This document shows, piece by piece, positions 17,509 through 28,045 of a stretch of 64,000 bases of DNA. Origin of the DNA: Paraspadella gotoi. Its lineage: Eukaryota > Chaetognatha. The notes beneath the pieces are model-generated. The model did no database searches. It was not told the DNA's origin and was given only the letters and a program-made list of their open reading frames with translations. Every line of letters begins with the position of its first letter. Within the stretch, counting starts at the first letter, position 1. The stretch lies in the NCBI GenBank assembly GCA_051294375.1, contig JBJCIZ010000744.1:686264-750263 (forward strand), written 5' to 3'. Both the position numbers and the translations under genes were made by a program.

Positions 17509-17547
17509 CTTAAGAGTTCACGATGGTTCAAAATTTGATGCTGGATG
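17110..17547 (+). promoter_or_regulatory. candidate promoter island with a short first coding exon
   Basis: A GC-rich island in AT-rich DNA carries two inverted CCAAT boxes (GATTGGTC near 17238 and GATTGGTTCC near 17270), then a (GA)n tract at about 17456-17503. It is followed by an ATG at 17523 whose frame gives MVQNLMLD and meets a good donor (G|GTGAGG) after 17547. No downstream partner exon was identified, so this remains a hypothesis. Confidence 0.25.
17456..17503. repeat. (GA)n microsatellite
   Basis: About 45 bp of pure GA repeat inside the candidate promoter or 5' UTR island. Confidence 0.95.
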
Positions 17548-18065
17548 GTGAGGAAATGCTTTAAAGACGAGTAACGCTCGACCTTGAGGTGTGGCTTGGA
17601 TTTTAATAATCTTTATAAAAATTCAGCTAAATCATTCACATGTACACAAAATAATAAAAAAAATTCAAAGAGTAAAACCACCGGGAGCCAGTGGTTTTTG
17701 GAAAGACAAAGCAACCTTTAAATAAACATCGGGGCAGATGGCGAGATCGATTCTTTCTTTTAATTTTCTTTTTTTCTTTAGTTTTCTCTTTCATTTTTTT
17801 CTTCTTTTTCGTCGGTGAGAAACAAAAGGAAGAGGAGGACCGCGAGCGATGAGCTTCGTACAAAAAAAAATTAGATTAAGATTTTGGAAGAGAGAGACAG
17901 AGAGCAACAAAAGCGAGGTTAAAGAGAGACAGAGATGAACTTAAAACCCAGCATAGAAAACGGAAAGAAGTTAAAAAGAGACAGAGATGAACTTAAAACC
18001 AAGCGTGGGAAAGGGAAAGAGAGAGATAGATAATAATAACCATCCCAAATTACTCGATCCCCCAT

Positions 18066-20446
18066 TCACTTTCTCCCGTCGACCATCATCCTCAAAAATG
18101 TCTGCACGTCGACGTGCTGCCCGTTAGCGGTCTGCCCGACGATCTCTTCCAGTCGGGCGTCATCGAGGCCGAGATGGTAGACGTCGTCGACGAGGCGGAC
18201 GATCGACTTGGCCTCGTCTGCGAGGACGTAGCCGTCGTCGTCTTCGTCGGCCGCGGCGAGGGCGAGCGCCATCTCGGCAAATCCCTCTTCAGCCTTTCTC
18301 TCGGCACCGACGACCGCCGCGTCGCCCGGCGTTTCCGGCGCCCGCTTCTCATCCTCCTCCTCCTCCGCCTCGTGGCCGAATAATTCTCGGCCGACCATGG
18401 GATCCAGAGGTCGCCCGATCGCTTCCGGCGCCGGATAAAAGATCGGCGTCGGCCAGCGTTTCTGGTTCGAACGGCGTCGAGAACTGGCGGCGCCTTTTTG
18501 GCAGCAGACGAGACAGAGGAAAATTAAAAAGAGGAAGACTGCGACGGCGCCGGTGATGGCGACGAGGACGTCGAGACTCCAAAGAGGCGTCGAAGATGAC
18601 GACGAGGGTCGCGATCGAGGATCGTTCGAGTCGCTCGTCCGCGAAACGACGACGGTGGAGCTGGCGACGGAGGCGAAGCCAGAGATTTTGAGGGTGACGC
18701 GAAAAGAGTCGGGGTCCTGGATGCGGTCATCGTCGTCGTGGTCGTTGTAGCGGCGAATCCGACCCGGATGTAAACGAGTCGCCACTCGAATTCCGCCCGG
18801 TAGAGGTCGCGCGATATCGGGGCGTTGGTGCTCGGAGAAGTCGTCGTCGACGTACCAAGTGACGTTACGATGAGGGGGGAGGGGGTTGACCAGGACGTCG
18901 CAGGAGACGAGAGGTAGGGGGTCGATGGGGGAGACTGAGGAAGAGGAGGAGGGGGAAGTAACGAAACGAGACTCGATTTAAAATTAAAATATTAATATAT
19001 TTATATTAGTTAGGCAAAATTTATATTACATCGCTTGCTTTTATCAGGATTTTACATTTTTTTTTTTTACTTTTCAGTTAATTCATTAATTAATCGAATA
19101 ATTAATTATAAAAAACAAATTTTTCTTCTTCAAATTTTCAAGCTTTTTTTAATAAAAATTTTAAAAATTCCCTCAACTATTTCTCGTTTCGAAACTTTCC
19201 GCGAAGCGACTCCGGACAATCGATATCCGGTCCGTGGACGAGAGACGCTCTCAGGCGACGTTCCACGACGTTGGGCGCGTCGAGCGGATTGAGGACGATC
19301 AGCGCCACCTCGAGATTCGGGCGCCGCGGATGAAGATGGCGCCGGGAGAGACGCAGAGTGGCAGAGATGAAATTGGCTGTGGCGAATAAATAAGGGGAGG
19401 GTGAGGATGAAAAAAAGAAAAGAAAAGAAAAGAAAAGAAAAGAAAAGAAAAGAAAAGAAAGAAGAAAAGTAATAAAAAAGAAATGAGAAAGAAGAAAATT
19501 AATAAAAAAGAAATGAGAAAAAAGGAAAGAAGGAAAAAGAAAAGATAGGAAAAAATAAATAAAGGAAGAAAAAAAAAGATAAAAAGGAAGAGAAAAAAAG
19601 AAAAGAAAAAGATAAAAATGCGCCACCTTTCATCTCGAAGGCGGGCGAGACTCCTCCCGCATCCTCCAACGCCAGGCTCCACCTCATCTTCTCCAGCGGC
19701 GGCAGCGGATTCGCCTCGACGGAGCAGTTGACGACGAAGTCTTCCTCGCGACGCCAGAAAAACCTCGACGACGGGCAGAGGATCTTGGGCGGGAATCTCA
19801 CCCTCAGTCGGCCAAAGGAGCAAGCGGGCCGACCGAACTGAGGACTCCAGTGGTCAGGGTTTAGCCGACAAAGGAGTTCTTTCCCGTCGTCGCGAGACGA
19901 TGCTCGGTGGACCAAAGTGGAGCCGGAGATGCCAGCGGCGGAGGCGCCAGCCGAAGACGCGGCGGCGCCGCGAACGACCTCCTCGTCCAGAGTCCAGACG
20001 ACGTCGAGCCCTTCCGGTGCTACGCAGTCGAAGGCGTAGACGAAGCCTTCGATCATCTCGGGGCCGACGACGCCGCCATCGACGACGCCGGGGCGACAAA
20101 CGGGATCCGCGACGACGACGAGACGAAGAACCTCGACGTTGTTGCATCGATAGACGCCGCCGTCGGTGGGCGTGGCCGATGATATGGTTAGGAGATAGTC
20201 AGTCTCACGACGACTGGCCATGATCTTGGGCGACGGCGAAAGAACGTAGACTCCCGACGCGAGGACGACGTCGGGAGAGACGGAACCGTCGTCGAGGGAA
20301 GACTTGGTCCAAACGCTTGGGATCTCGGAGCGACAGGCGAGGGTGACGCTGGCGCCGACTGGGACGGCGGCGCTGGAGGCGGAAGTGGAATCGACGGAGA
20401 AGAAAAGCGAGAGGGCGACGGAAATGAGGAGAGGAAGGGAGGCCAT
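18066..20446 (-). CDS. gene A: divergent Ig-TM-EF-hand receptor with introns
   Basis: Exon 1 (20446-19629) encodes a signal peptide (MASLPLLISVALSLFFSV), a first Ig domain (GVYRCNN) and two further Ig-like segments, ending at AAAG|GTGGCG in phase 1. Exon 2 (19376 to about 19196) resumes in phase with ANFISATLRL and RASLVHGPDIDC. The last exon (18934-18066) has DVLVNPLPPHRNVTWYVDDDF, a transmembrane helix (LDVLVAITGAVAVFLFLIFL) and an EF-hand loop DEDDDGYVLADE, ending DVQTFLRMMVDGRK. It has the full family architecture but is the most divergent and most GC-rich member. The exon 2 to exon 3 join is not resolved at base level: the obvious donor and acceptor phases do not match, so a small exon or a defect is possible. 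The long pyrimidine-rich (sense-strand) intron 1 looks like unstable repeat DNA. Confidence 0.75.
19400..19618. repeat. purine-rich (AAAAG/GAAA)n low-complexity tract
   Basis: The plus strand is almost pure A/G, with about eight AAAAG units, inside intron 1 of gene A. The sense (minus) strand is therefore a long polypyrimidine tract. Confidence 0.9.
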
Positions 20447-20959
20447 CTTTGTTTTTTTTTAATGTTAGTTTTTGTTGTTGTAAAAAATATATTTTGAAAA
20501 TATTGTTGTTGTAAACTTCTAAATTATTTTTGCGAGAGACCCAGAAAAAAACTTTCTCTTGCTGGAAGAAGCGTCAAATGACGAAAAGAAAAAAAAGAAG
20601 GGAAAAACCTATTTAAAAAAAAAAAAAAAAAAATCCGGAGTAAGCGCGGCTTCGCGAAAGCGTGAAAGACGCAACCCATTAGTCAGCAAAAAATTGCCAA
20701 TTCCCCCTGGGAATGAAATAATGCGTGAGCGAACTAATCGATGCGTCCGACGGCCGAGAATCTCTATGGATAATCTCCTTGGAAACGGCGGCCGGAGGGG
20801 GGGGAGAAGGGGGAGAAGTGAGCGAGGAAGAGGAGGGGGGGCGAGGAAGAGTGAACTGAGATTCGTCGAGGGAGTTGTGAGAAAATATAATGGGATGGAC
20901 TTGGCTGAGAAAGACATTTTTGGGACAGTGGAGCGAAAGTTAAGGGAGAAAAAAATATT

Positions 20960-21115
20960 TGTCCTAGGAATTGATGCAAAGAGAGAAAAGAGAGGAAGAA
21001 AAGAAAGAAAGAGAAAAAAAAGAAGTAAAAAGAAAAAGGAAAGTAAAAAAAAGATAGAAAAAAAGAGAAAGAGAAAGGGGAAAGAAAGAAAAAAAAAGAA
21101 AGTAAGTATAAATGA
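20960..21115. repeat. purine-rich tract downstream of gene B
   Basis: Nearly continuous A/G on the plus strand, about 190-345 bp past the gene B stop codon, so probably in the sense-strand C/U-rich 3' UTR or just beyond it. Confidence 0.75.
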
Positions 21116-21304
21116 AAAAGAGCGAGCATTAACTAACTCGTAAACTTTTCCGAGGAACTAAGAAATCGACAAATCAAAGTCAAAAAAGAAGAGAAAAATC
21201 CGATAAACAAAACATCAACCGGGTCCCCGGTCTCCGGATCGAGTAAAACCGCGCCAATAAAAAAAAAGGGAAAAGAAGAATGTGGCAACTTACGATTCTC
21301 TTTC

Positions 21305-23128
21305 TCATGGAACCGACACCATTCGCAGCAACGTCTCCACGTCAACGTGCTGCCCGTTGGAACATTGAGTGAATATCTCGTCCAGTTTATTTTCGGTGAA
21401 GCCGAGGTGATAGATGTCGCTGTAGGACATAACGACGGGTTTCGCCTCCATTACGGTCAGGTATCCGTCTTGATCGGTATCCTTCAAGTAGAGAGCGTTG
21501 GCCATCTTGGCGAAGCCGTCCGTCCACTCGGAATCCCGATCAGATTCTTGAATCCGCTTCATCAACTTCATGGTCATCGTGCCGTGCGGGTCGAGGGTGT
21601 TCTTAGGCTGATAAAACTGGAAGGTTCCGGCGTCGAATCCTTTATCCGCGATTCCGAAAAAGTCGGAATCCGCCATCGTGCCTTGAGCAATGACGGCCCT
21701 GGTTCCGTATTGACTCTCATTCGACGAGAAAAATCCTTTGCGATAAAATACAAACGCGACGACGACTGTGAGAATCATCAAAAACAAAGTCCCGGCGCCG
21801 AGCAACATCAGACCGGCGTTTCCGCCAACGAACGAGGCGTCCTTCCGGTCTGGATCGGATCGTCGACGGTGGTCGTCGTCGTCGCGCTGCATGTGGGGGA
21901 TCGAGACGAGGATCGTCTCTCCTCTGGCGTCGATCAGACCGGAAATCTTGAGGGTGACGCGGAGAGAATCTTTTCCGTATTGATCAGCGTCGAGCTCCAT
22001 GGCAACGCGGACGCCGTTGGGGATTTTCGTCGTCAACTCACTTCGCTGGCGTTGAATGAAGTCGTCGTCGACGTACCACGAGATGTTCGAGTTGGGAGGG
22101 ATCGGGTTCACGTGGACGTCGCAGCGGATCGTCGTGACGCCGTCGCGTCCTTCCGGCTCGACGACGACGCTCTTGCCGCAGGAGATGTCCGGCCCGTGGA
22201 CGAACCGCGCCGCCATCGATTTGGAGACGACGTCTGGGCCAACTCCCGACTTGTTGGGAACTCGGAGGGTGACGCCCACGTTGGACTTGCGGACGGAGAG
22301 ATGGTGGCTGGTGAGCTTGAGGCTGGCCTCGATCGAGTCGTCCTTTTGAGCGAAACTGGGAAAGACGCGGCGCTCGTCTCCTTTATCGAAGGACCATTGG
22401 ATCTCTCTGACATTCGGCAGAGGATTGCCCACGATGACGCACTTGAGAAAAAACTGCTTCTCTCCGGGAAAGAATAACTTTTCCGACGGACACGAGATTT
22501 TAGGTCGAAACTGAACGTTGAAGGCGTCGAAGTCGCAGGAAGGATCTGGGAATGAAGGATCCCAATCTGGATGGCGGATTCGACAGGATAGGACGCTGCC
22601 GTGATCCGGGTACTTGGCCGTGTAGGCGACGGAGGATTTGATGAGACCCGGAGCGGAGGCGTCTTCTCCGTAGAGAGGGTTGTCGCCGAGTCGCCATTCG
22701 ACGGCGCCGACTTTTCGAGGATCGAATCCAACGACTTTGGATTCGCAGGTGAAAGAGAAATGTTCGTCTTCCTTCAAGACGGAGATTTTCGGGAGACAAA
22801 TCGGATTCTCGACGACGACGAGATCGAACTCGTGGACAGAATTGCAGATGTAGATTCCAGCGTCGGAGGGTTGGATGTTTTGGATAGAGACGCGAAACTC
22901 TTGTCCCTTTTGTGAAAAGGTAAAGCGTTTTCGGTCGACGCCGGAAAGCGCCGTGACGCCAGAGGCGATGATTTTCTCATTTTTATTTTCTTTACTTTTC
23001 TTGGTCCAAACAGCGAGGGTTTCGTCCGTGCAAAGAAAAGATGTTTTGCCCCCGACGGGGACGGCAGTTTTTGTCGCAGCATCGACAAAATAAACCAAAC
23101 TCGCGAGAAGAAATATAATCGAATTCAT
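21305..23128 (-). CDS. gene B: intronless Ig4-TM-EF-hand receptor (607 aa)
   Basis: A single open exon. A signal peptide (MNSIIFLLASLVYFVDA) is followed by four Ig-like domains. Domain 1 has TSFLC, the Trp in AVWTKK and DAGIYIC; domain 2 has HFSFTC/LSCRIRHP; domain 3 has ISCPSEKLFFPGEKQF/VGNPLP; domain 4 has FVHGPDISC/CDVHVNPIPPNSNISWYVDDDF. A transmembrane helix (LMLLGAGTLFLMILTVVVAFVFY) precedes a tail of about 144 residues with EF-hand loop DTDQDGYLTVME and a degenerate partner (CSNGQHVDVETLL). It is presumably a type I surface receptor with a calcium-sensing tail; the ligand is unknown. The start is the first Met, directly before the signal peptide. The promoter module lies about 110 bp upstream. 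Confidence 0.9.
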   Translation of the reverse strand: MNSIIFLLASLVYFVDAATKTAVPVGGKTSFLCTDETLAVWTKKSKENKNEKIIASGVTALSGVDRKRFTFSQKGQEFRVSIQNIQPSDAGIYICNSVHEFDLVVVENPICLPKISVLKEDEHFSFTCESKVVGFDPRKVGAVEWRLGDNPLYGEDASAPGLIKSSVAYTAKYPDHGSVLSCRIRHPDWDPSFPDPSCDFDAFNVQFRPKISCPSEKLFFPGEKQFFLKCVIVGNPLPNVREIQWSFDKGDERRVFPSFAQKDDSIEASLKLTSHHLSVRKSNVGVTLRVPNKSGVGPDVVSKSMAARFVHGPDISCGKSVVVEPEGRDGVTTIRCDVHVNPIPPNSNISWYVDDDFIQRQRSELTTKIPNGVRVAMELDADQYGKDSLRVTLKISGLIDARGETILVSIPHMQRDDDDHRRRSDPDRKDASFVGGNAGLMLLGAGTLFLMILTVVVAFVFYRKGFFSSNESQYGTRAVIAQGTMADSDFFGIADKGFDAGTFQFYQPKNTLDPHGTMTMKLMKRIQESDRDSEWTDGFAKMANALYLKDTDQDGYLTVMEAKPVVMSYSDIYHLGFTENKLDEIFTQCSNGQHVDVETLLRMVSVP

Positions 23129-23235
23129 TTTATAATTGTATTCGACTGACTCGATTTAGATTACATGAAAAAATTCCTCAGAAAAGTCGAAATCACAAGT
23201 AAAGAACAATTAAAAAAAGAGAGTGCAGATAAACC

Positions 23236-23254
23236 AAGTAGAGACCTCTAGCGG
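23236..23254 (-). promoter_or_regulatory. family promoter motif of gene B
   Basis: AAGTAGAGACCTCTAGCGG on the plus strand (CCGCTAGAGGTCTCTACTT on the coding strand) lies about 110 bp before the ATG. It is one of the best copies of an element found before most genes and variable exons of this family. Confidence 0.7.
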
Positions 23255-23479
23255 AAATGACGCGTAAGACGAGAAGAGGCAAGCAAAAACGCCAAAGAGC
23301 GAAAAAACAAATGACAACGGCAGAAAAACTGTGGTAAGTCGTCTGGAACAGCCACTCTCGAGAAATGAAATAGAAAAAAAATTAAAAGGAAAATTTCAAA
23401 CACATTTATGCATATCTACAAAATTTTTTATGAACAATTTTTGACAAACCAATTACTATGTATACAAACATACCGCTCA

Positions 23480-25747
23480 TCAACAGGACGGAAGAGAAAT
23501 CATCCTCAGCAGAGTCTCGACGTCTACGTGTTGCCCGTTGGAGCATTGAACGAAAACTTCGTCCAATTTATTCTCAGAAATTCCGAGATGATAGATATCG
23601 CTGTAGGATAGAATGACCGGCTTGGCCTCCACCACGGTCAGATATCCATCCTGATCAGTATCCTTGAGATACAGGGCGTTGGCCATCTTGGCGAAGCCGT
23701 CCGTCCATTCGGAATCACGGTCAGACTCTTGAATCCTCTTCATCAACTTCATGGTCATGGTGCCGTGTGGGTCGACGGTGTTTTTCGGTTGGTAGAATTG
23801 AAAGGTTCCAGAGTCGTAGCCTTTGTCGGCCAAGCCGAAGAAATCCGAGTCGGCCATCGTGCCTTGGGGTAGACGTGGCAGAGGTCAAAACACTTTATGA
23901 TTTACTTTTATATAAATTCTCGTTTAGTTACGTTTTTTATTGTTTAAAAAGCGTTATGTGAAATCCTTTCTTTCGTTGCGTTTGTAGATTAGAGAATTTA
24001 ATTAGTTTAAACAACGATTTTATTTACATTAATAGACATGTTTCGTTAATGTAATAAAACGTTGTTTGAACTAAATCAATTCTCTAAGAAACAAGTAAAA
24101 CTCAATATTTTTTTATATTTAAAAGTGATTCTATCTTTCTTTCGTCTTTCTTTTTTTTTCCGCCTTTTTTTTTTCACCTCTCTCTCTTTCTTTTTACCAC
24201 TCTCTTTTATTACTTTTCACCTCTTTCTTTCTTTCAACTAAAATTATTATAATTAATAAAAATTAATTAGAAATTCTTCAGCCACGTCTACCTTGCGCGA
24301 TGACGGCTCTAGTCCCGTACTGACTCTCTCTCGAAGAGAAAAAGCCTTTCCGATAAAAGACGACGGCGACGACGACGGTGAGAATCATGAGGAAGAAAGT
24401 CCCTCCGCCCAGGAGCAAGAGTCCGTCGTTGGTGTCGATGAAGGATCCTTCCTCCTTCCCTCTCTCCCGCCGCGGCCGCTCGTCCCGCTGCATGTGAGGG
24501 ACCATCACGTGAACGATCTCCCCTCTGGCGGCGATGAGACCCGAAATCTTCAGCGTCACCTTCAGGGAATCTTTCCCGTACTGATCCGCGTCCAACTCCA
24601 TGGCAACGCGGACGCCGTTGGGAATCTCCGTCGCCAACTCGCTCCGCTGGCGCTGGATGAAATCGTCGTCGACGTACCACGAGATGTTCGAGTTGGGAGG
24701 GATCGGATTCACGTGGACGTCGCAGGAGATCTTGGTCGGGGATTTGTTTTCGGCGTCGACGACGACTTCCTTCTCGCAAGAAATGTCCGGCCCGTGAACG
24801 AAGCGGGTCGTTACCGTCTTGGTCACGTGACTGTCACCCTTCAGCCGATTGGGAACGGAGAGCGTCACGCGGAGGTTGGAGTTCCGCACGGAGAGGTGAT
24901 GCTTGGTGAGCTTGAGCGAGGCTTCGATGGAGTCGCCGCGCTGCTTGAAAGAAGGAAACTTGCGTCGCTCTTTGTCTTTGGCGTCGAAGCTCCAACGGAT
25001 CTCCTCGATCTTGGGCAGAGGGTTCCCGACGACGCCGCACTTGAGCAGGAACTCCTTCTCGCCGGGGAAGAAAAGCTTCTCGGACGGACAATCGATCTTC
25101 GGCTCGAATTGAACGTTGAAGTCGGAAAAGGAGCAGGAGAGGGGTTCGTAGTCGGGATCCCAGTCGGGGTGGTCCACGCGACAGACGAGGTCCTTCCCGC
25201 GGTCGAGATACTTGGCCGTGTAAGAGAAAGTAGAAGAGATGGCGCCGGACGTCGTCGCGTCTTCGGCGTAGACGGGGTCGTCGCCGAGCGACCAGGAGAC
25301 GCCGCCGCGGGTCTCGTCGGCGAAGGAAGAGACGGCGGAAGAACAGCGGAAATCGTAGTGGGCGTCTTCTTTTAGCGCCGAGATTGTCGGCGTGCATTGC
25401 GGTTGGTCGAGGACGATCAGATGATATTCGAAGACGGTGTTGCAGATGAACTTTCCCGCGTCGGCGGCGCGGATCTCTTTGATCGACATCGAAAAGTCGG
25501 TGGATTTTTGGGAGAAGGAATAACGAGAGCCGTCGACCACTCCCGGAAGTGCCACTGTGCCAGCGGCGATGCTAATAATATTGGTAGTGCTTACGGCCTT
25601 CGTCCATATTGCGATTGATTCACTTTTGCAAACAAATGTGACGGAACCTCCAACCGGAAGAGCTTTTTTGACGATGGTATTTGCGACAGAGAATTCAAAA
25701 TTGAATAGGAAGAAATATATAAAAGTAAATTTAATAATTGATTCCAT
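23480..25747 (-). CDS. gene C0: Ig4-TM-EF-hand receptor split by a TIR-bearing intron
   Basis: The part encoding signal peptide, Ig1-4 and TM is 25747-24292; the cytoplasmic tail is 23862-23480. Joined, they give 612 residues, the same length as the intronless paralogs. The junction falls inside the conserved VIAQGTMADSDFF segment (CAAG|GCACGATGG). The start was set at MESIIKFTFIYFFLF because an upstream in-frame Met would bury the signal peptide. Features include AIWTK and GKFICN (Ig1), ISWYVDDDFIQRQR (Ig4), GGGTFFLMILTVVVAVVFY (TM), EF loop DTDQDGYLTVVE and an ITIM-like ILSYSDI. If the insertion is not spliced, the protein ends shortly after the membrane (AQGRRG stop) and the tail is lost. 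Confidence 0.85.
23863..24291 (-). mobile_element. 429-bp TIR insertion acting as a candidate intron (introner-like)
   Basis: Inserted in a segment that is continuous in every paralog. Its ends are an inverted repeat: sense-strand start GTAGACGTGGC, near-end GCCACGTCTAC. The 4-bp CAAG is present on both sides, like a target duplication. The left copy creates a donor CAAG|GTAGAC and the right copy an acceptor CCCCAAG|G; removal restores the frame exactly. It has no coding capacity and contains a long hairpin. Confidence 0.75.
23990..24086. repeat. long foldback hairpin inside the introner-like insertion
   Basis: Arms of about 42 nt (TAGAGAATTTAATTAGTTTA... and its near-complement ending ...AATTCTCTA) are separated by a 13-nt loop. 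It would form a stable hairpin in DNA or pre-mRNA. Confidence 0.85.
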
Positions 25748-25873
25748 TTTGTCGAAATTTTTTTGAAATATAAAGCAGAGAAACACTCCCAAAGACTAAG
25801 TCTTACTTGGCCGACAAGAGAGAAATGGTCGAAATTAAAGGAAAAGAGGACGAATAAGAAGAGTACAGAGGGG

Positions 25874-25923
25874 ACTAGTGGAGACGCCTATCAGCGACTG
25901 CCTTTGAGGAAAAGAAACAAAAG
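25874..25923 (-). promoter_or_regulatory. family promoter module of gene C0
   Basis: ACTAGTGGAGACGCCTATCAGCG at 25874-25896, with AAACAAAAGG at 25914-25923 further from the gene. Both parts of the bipartite module are present about 130-175 bp before the ATG. Confidence 0.6.
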
Positions 25924-26281
25924 GCGGTTCGCTTTATACACGAAAAATAACTGCGTCGTGAGCTGAAAGTCTTTGGTGAAGTGTAATTAATTAAGTGTAA
26001 TTAATAGGGACTGACTTTTTTTTTTTCAAGTGACTAATAGTTTATTTTATTAGAGCCGTCAGTTTTTGCGGAAACCATGTTATTTTTGTTAACATTCTTT
26101 CATCGGTCAGGGGAACCAACTAAATTCGTAGTGTTTTGTTTCGAATGAATAAATTCTTCGTACAAGTACAGAGGATTTCAGGAATTTTAATGTTTACATT
26201 TTAGAATTCACTACTAGGATTTAAAAAGGAATTTTAAAAATAAATAAAGTAACAAAGAACGCATAGAAATATATAAATAAA

Positions 26282-26410
26282 TAAAAAAGAAAGAAAACAA
26301 AAAAGAAACAAAACTAAACGAGAGAGAGAGAGAGAGAGAGAGAGAAAAGAGAGAAAAGAGAAAAAAAAATAAAGAAAGAAAGAGAGAAAGAAAGAAAGAA
26401 AGAAAGATTT
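26282..26410. repeat. GA/GAAA purine tract downstream of gene C
   Basis: Contains (GA)n at about 26320-26344 and (AAAG)n units. It starts about 50 bp past the gene C stop codon, on the non-coding side of the strand, so the transcript would be C/U-rich here. Confidence 0.9.
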
Positions 26411-26460
26411 AACGAACAGAAAGTCCCCCCAAAAACCTTTTCGATCCTACCTCAAAATTC

Positions 26461-28045
26461 TCAAACGGACGGAATGGAAATCATCCTCAAGAGCGTCTCG
26501 ACGTCGACGTGTTGTCCGTTGGAACACTGACAAAAGACTTCGTCCAACTTGGACTCGGAAATCCCCAAGTGATAGATGTCGCTGTAGGACATGACGACGG
26601 GTTTCGCCTCCATGACAGTAAGGTAGCCATCTTGATCGGTGTCCTTCAAGTAGAGAGCGTTGGCCATTTTGGCGAATCCGTCCGTCCACTCCGAGTCGCG
26701 ATCAGATTCTTTAATTCTTTTCATCAATTTCATGGTCATGGTGCCGTGTGGATCGACGGTGTTTTTCGGTTGATAGAATTGAAATGTCCCGGCGTCGAAT
26801 CCTTTGTCCGCGATGCCGAAGAAATCCGAATCGGCCATCGTCCCTTGAGCGATGACGGCTCTGGTTCCGTATTGACTCTCGTTCGATGAGAAAAATCCTT
26901 TTCTGTAAAAGACGAAAGCGACGACGACGGTCAAGATCATCAAGAAAAGCGTTCCGGCGCCGAGAAGCATCAATCCGGCGTTGCCGGAGACGAAGGAATC
27001 TTCTTTCCCTGCGCCGTCGACGCGACGCGGCCGCTCGTCGCTCTGCATGTGCGGCACGGAGACGTGGACGATCTCTCCGCGCGCGGCGATGAGGCCGGAG
27101 ATTTTCAACGTCACCTTCAGCGCCTCCTTGCCGTATTGATCCGCGTCGAGCTCCATGGCAACGCGGACGCCATTGGGGATTTTTTCCGTTAGCTCGCTTC
27201 TCTGGCGCTGGATGAAATCGTCGTCGACGTACCACGAGATGTTGGAGTTCGGCGGCGTAGGATTAACATGCACGTCGCACGAGATTTTTACGGCCGACGC
27301 TTTGCGCGGTTCGACGACAACGTTCTTGGCGCACGCGATATCAGGCCCGTGCACGTAACGCGCCAGGATCTCTTTGCTGGCGAAGGGCGTGGCGCCGAGC
27401 TTGTTGGGCACCTTGAGGGTGACGCGGAGGTCTGAATTTCTGACCGAGAGATGATGCTTGGTCAGTTTCAGCGCCGCAACGATAGAATTTCCCTTTTGAG
27501 TAAAGGATGGAAATTTCCGGCGCTCTCTATTCTTCTCGAAATTCCATTGGATGTCGGCGACGCCGGGAAGAGGATTTCCGACGATGGAACAACGAATCAA
27601 AAACTCGGAATCGGAAGGAAAGAAAAGTTTCTCCGATGGACAATCGATTTTGGGTTCGAACTGAACATTGAATCGTTCGAAGGAGCAAGAAGGAGCTGGA
27701 AACTTGGCGTCCCAGTTGGGGTGGGTCAGTGAGCAAGAAAGCTGCTTGCCGTGATCCAGGTACTTGGCCGTGTAAGGGAGAGAAGAGACGAAGGAGTCGG
27801 CGGCGGGATTCACTTCGCCGTAGAGATCGTCGTCGCCGAGACGCCAACGCGACGAAATCTCCTTCTCTTCGCCGAATTGAGAGACGGAGGCTGAGCAGGA
27901 GAAGGAGTAGTGCTCGTCCTCTCGAAGGGTGTTGATGGCGGGGAGGCATTGAGGAGGGGAGATGACCAAAGACGATGTCGAGCCGCCGACGCGGGAGAGC
28001 CACTTTGTGATGGTTTCGCTGGCATTAGATGAATGCCAAAATAAC
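26461..28045 (-). CDS. gene C: Ig-TM-EF-hand receptor with disrupted first Ig domain
   Basis: The frame from about 27969 to 26461 is open and covers Ig2 (QCLPAINTLREDEHYSFSC) through Ig4 (ISWYVDDDFIQRQR), TM (GAGTLFLMILTVVVAFVFY) and the EF-hand tail (DTDQDGYLTVME, ending ISIPSV). Upstream, 28045-27970 encodes in shifted frames the end of a signal peptide and the start of Ig1, then jumps directly into Ig2, so almost all of Ig1 is missing. A noisy copy of the missing piece (SIAMWSKEGNEWMLSIQN in one frame) lies displaced at about 28576-28894. I read this as an assembly scramble around the N gap, not a real deletion, but cannot prove it. Confidence 0.7.

Larger units (their letters stand above)
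14180..18065. other. AT-rich intergenic region with GA repeats
   Basis: No supported complete gene. The region contains a 19-bp near-palindrome (14298-14316, ACTAGTCACTGTGACTAGT), GA microsatellites near 16501 and 17456, a GC-rich island with two ATTGG boxes at about 17.1-17.35 kb, and a twice-repeated unit of about 50 bp (GACAGAGATGAACTTAAAAC...) at about 17.92-18.01 kb. The rest is AT-rich with homopolymer runs. Confidence 0.6.
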
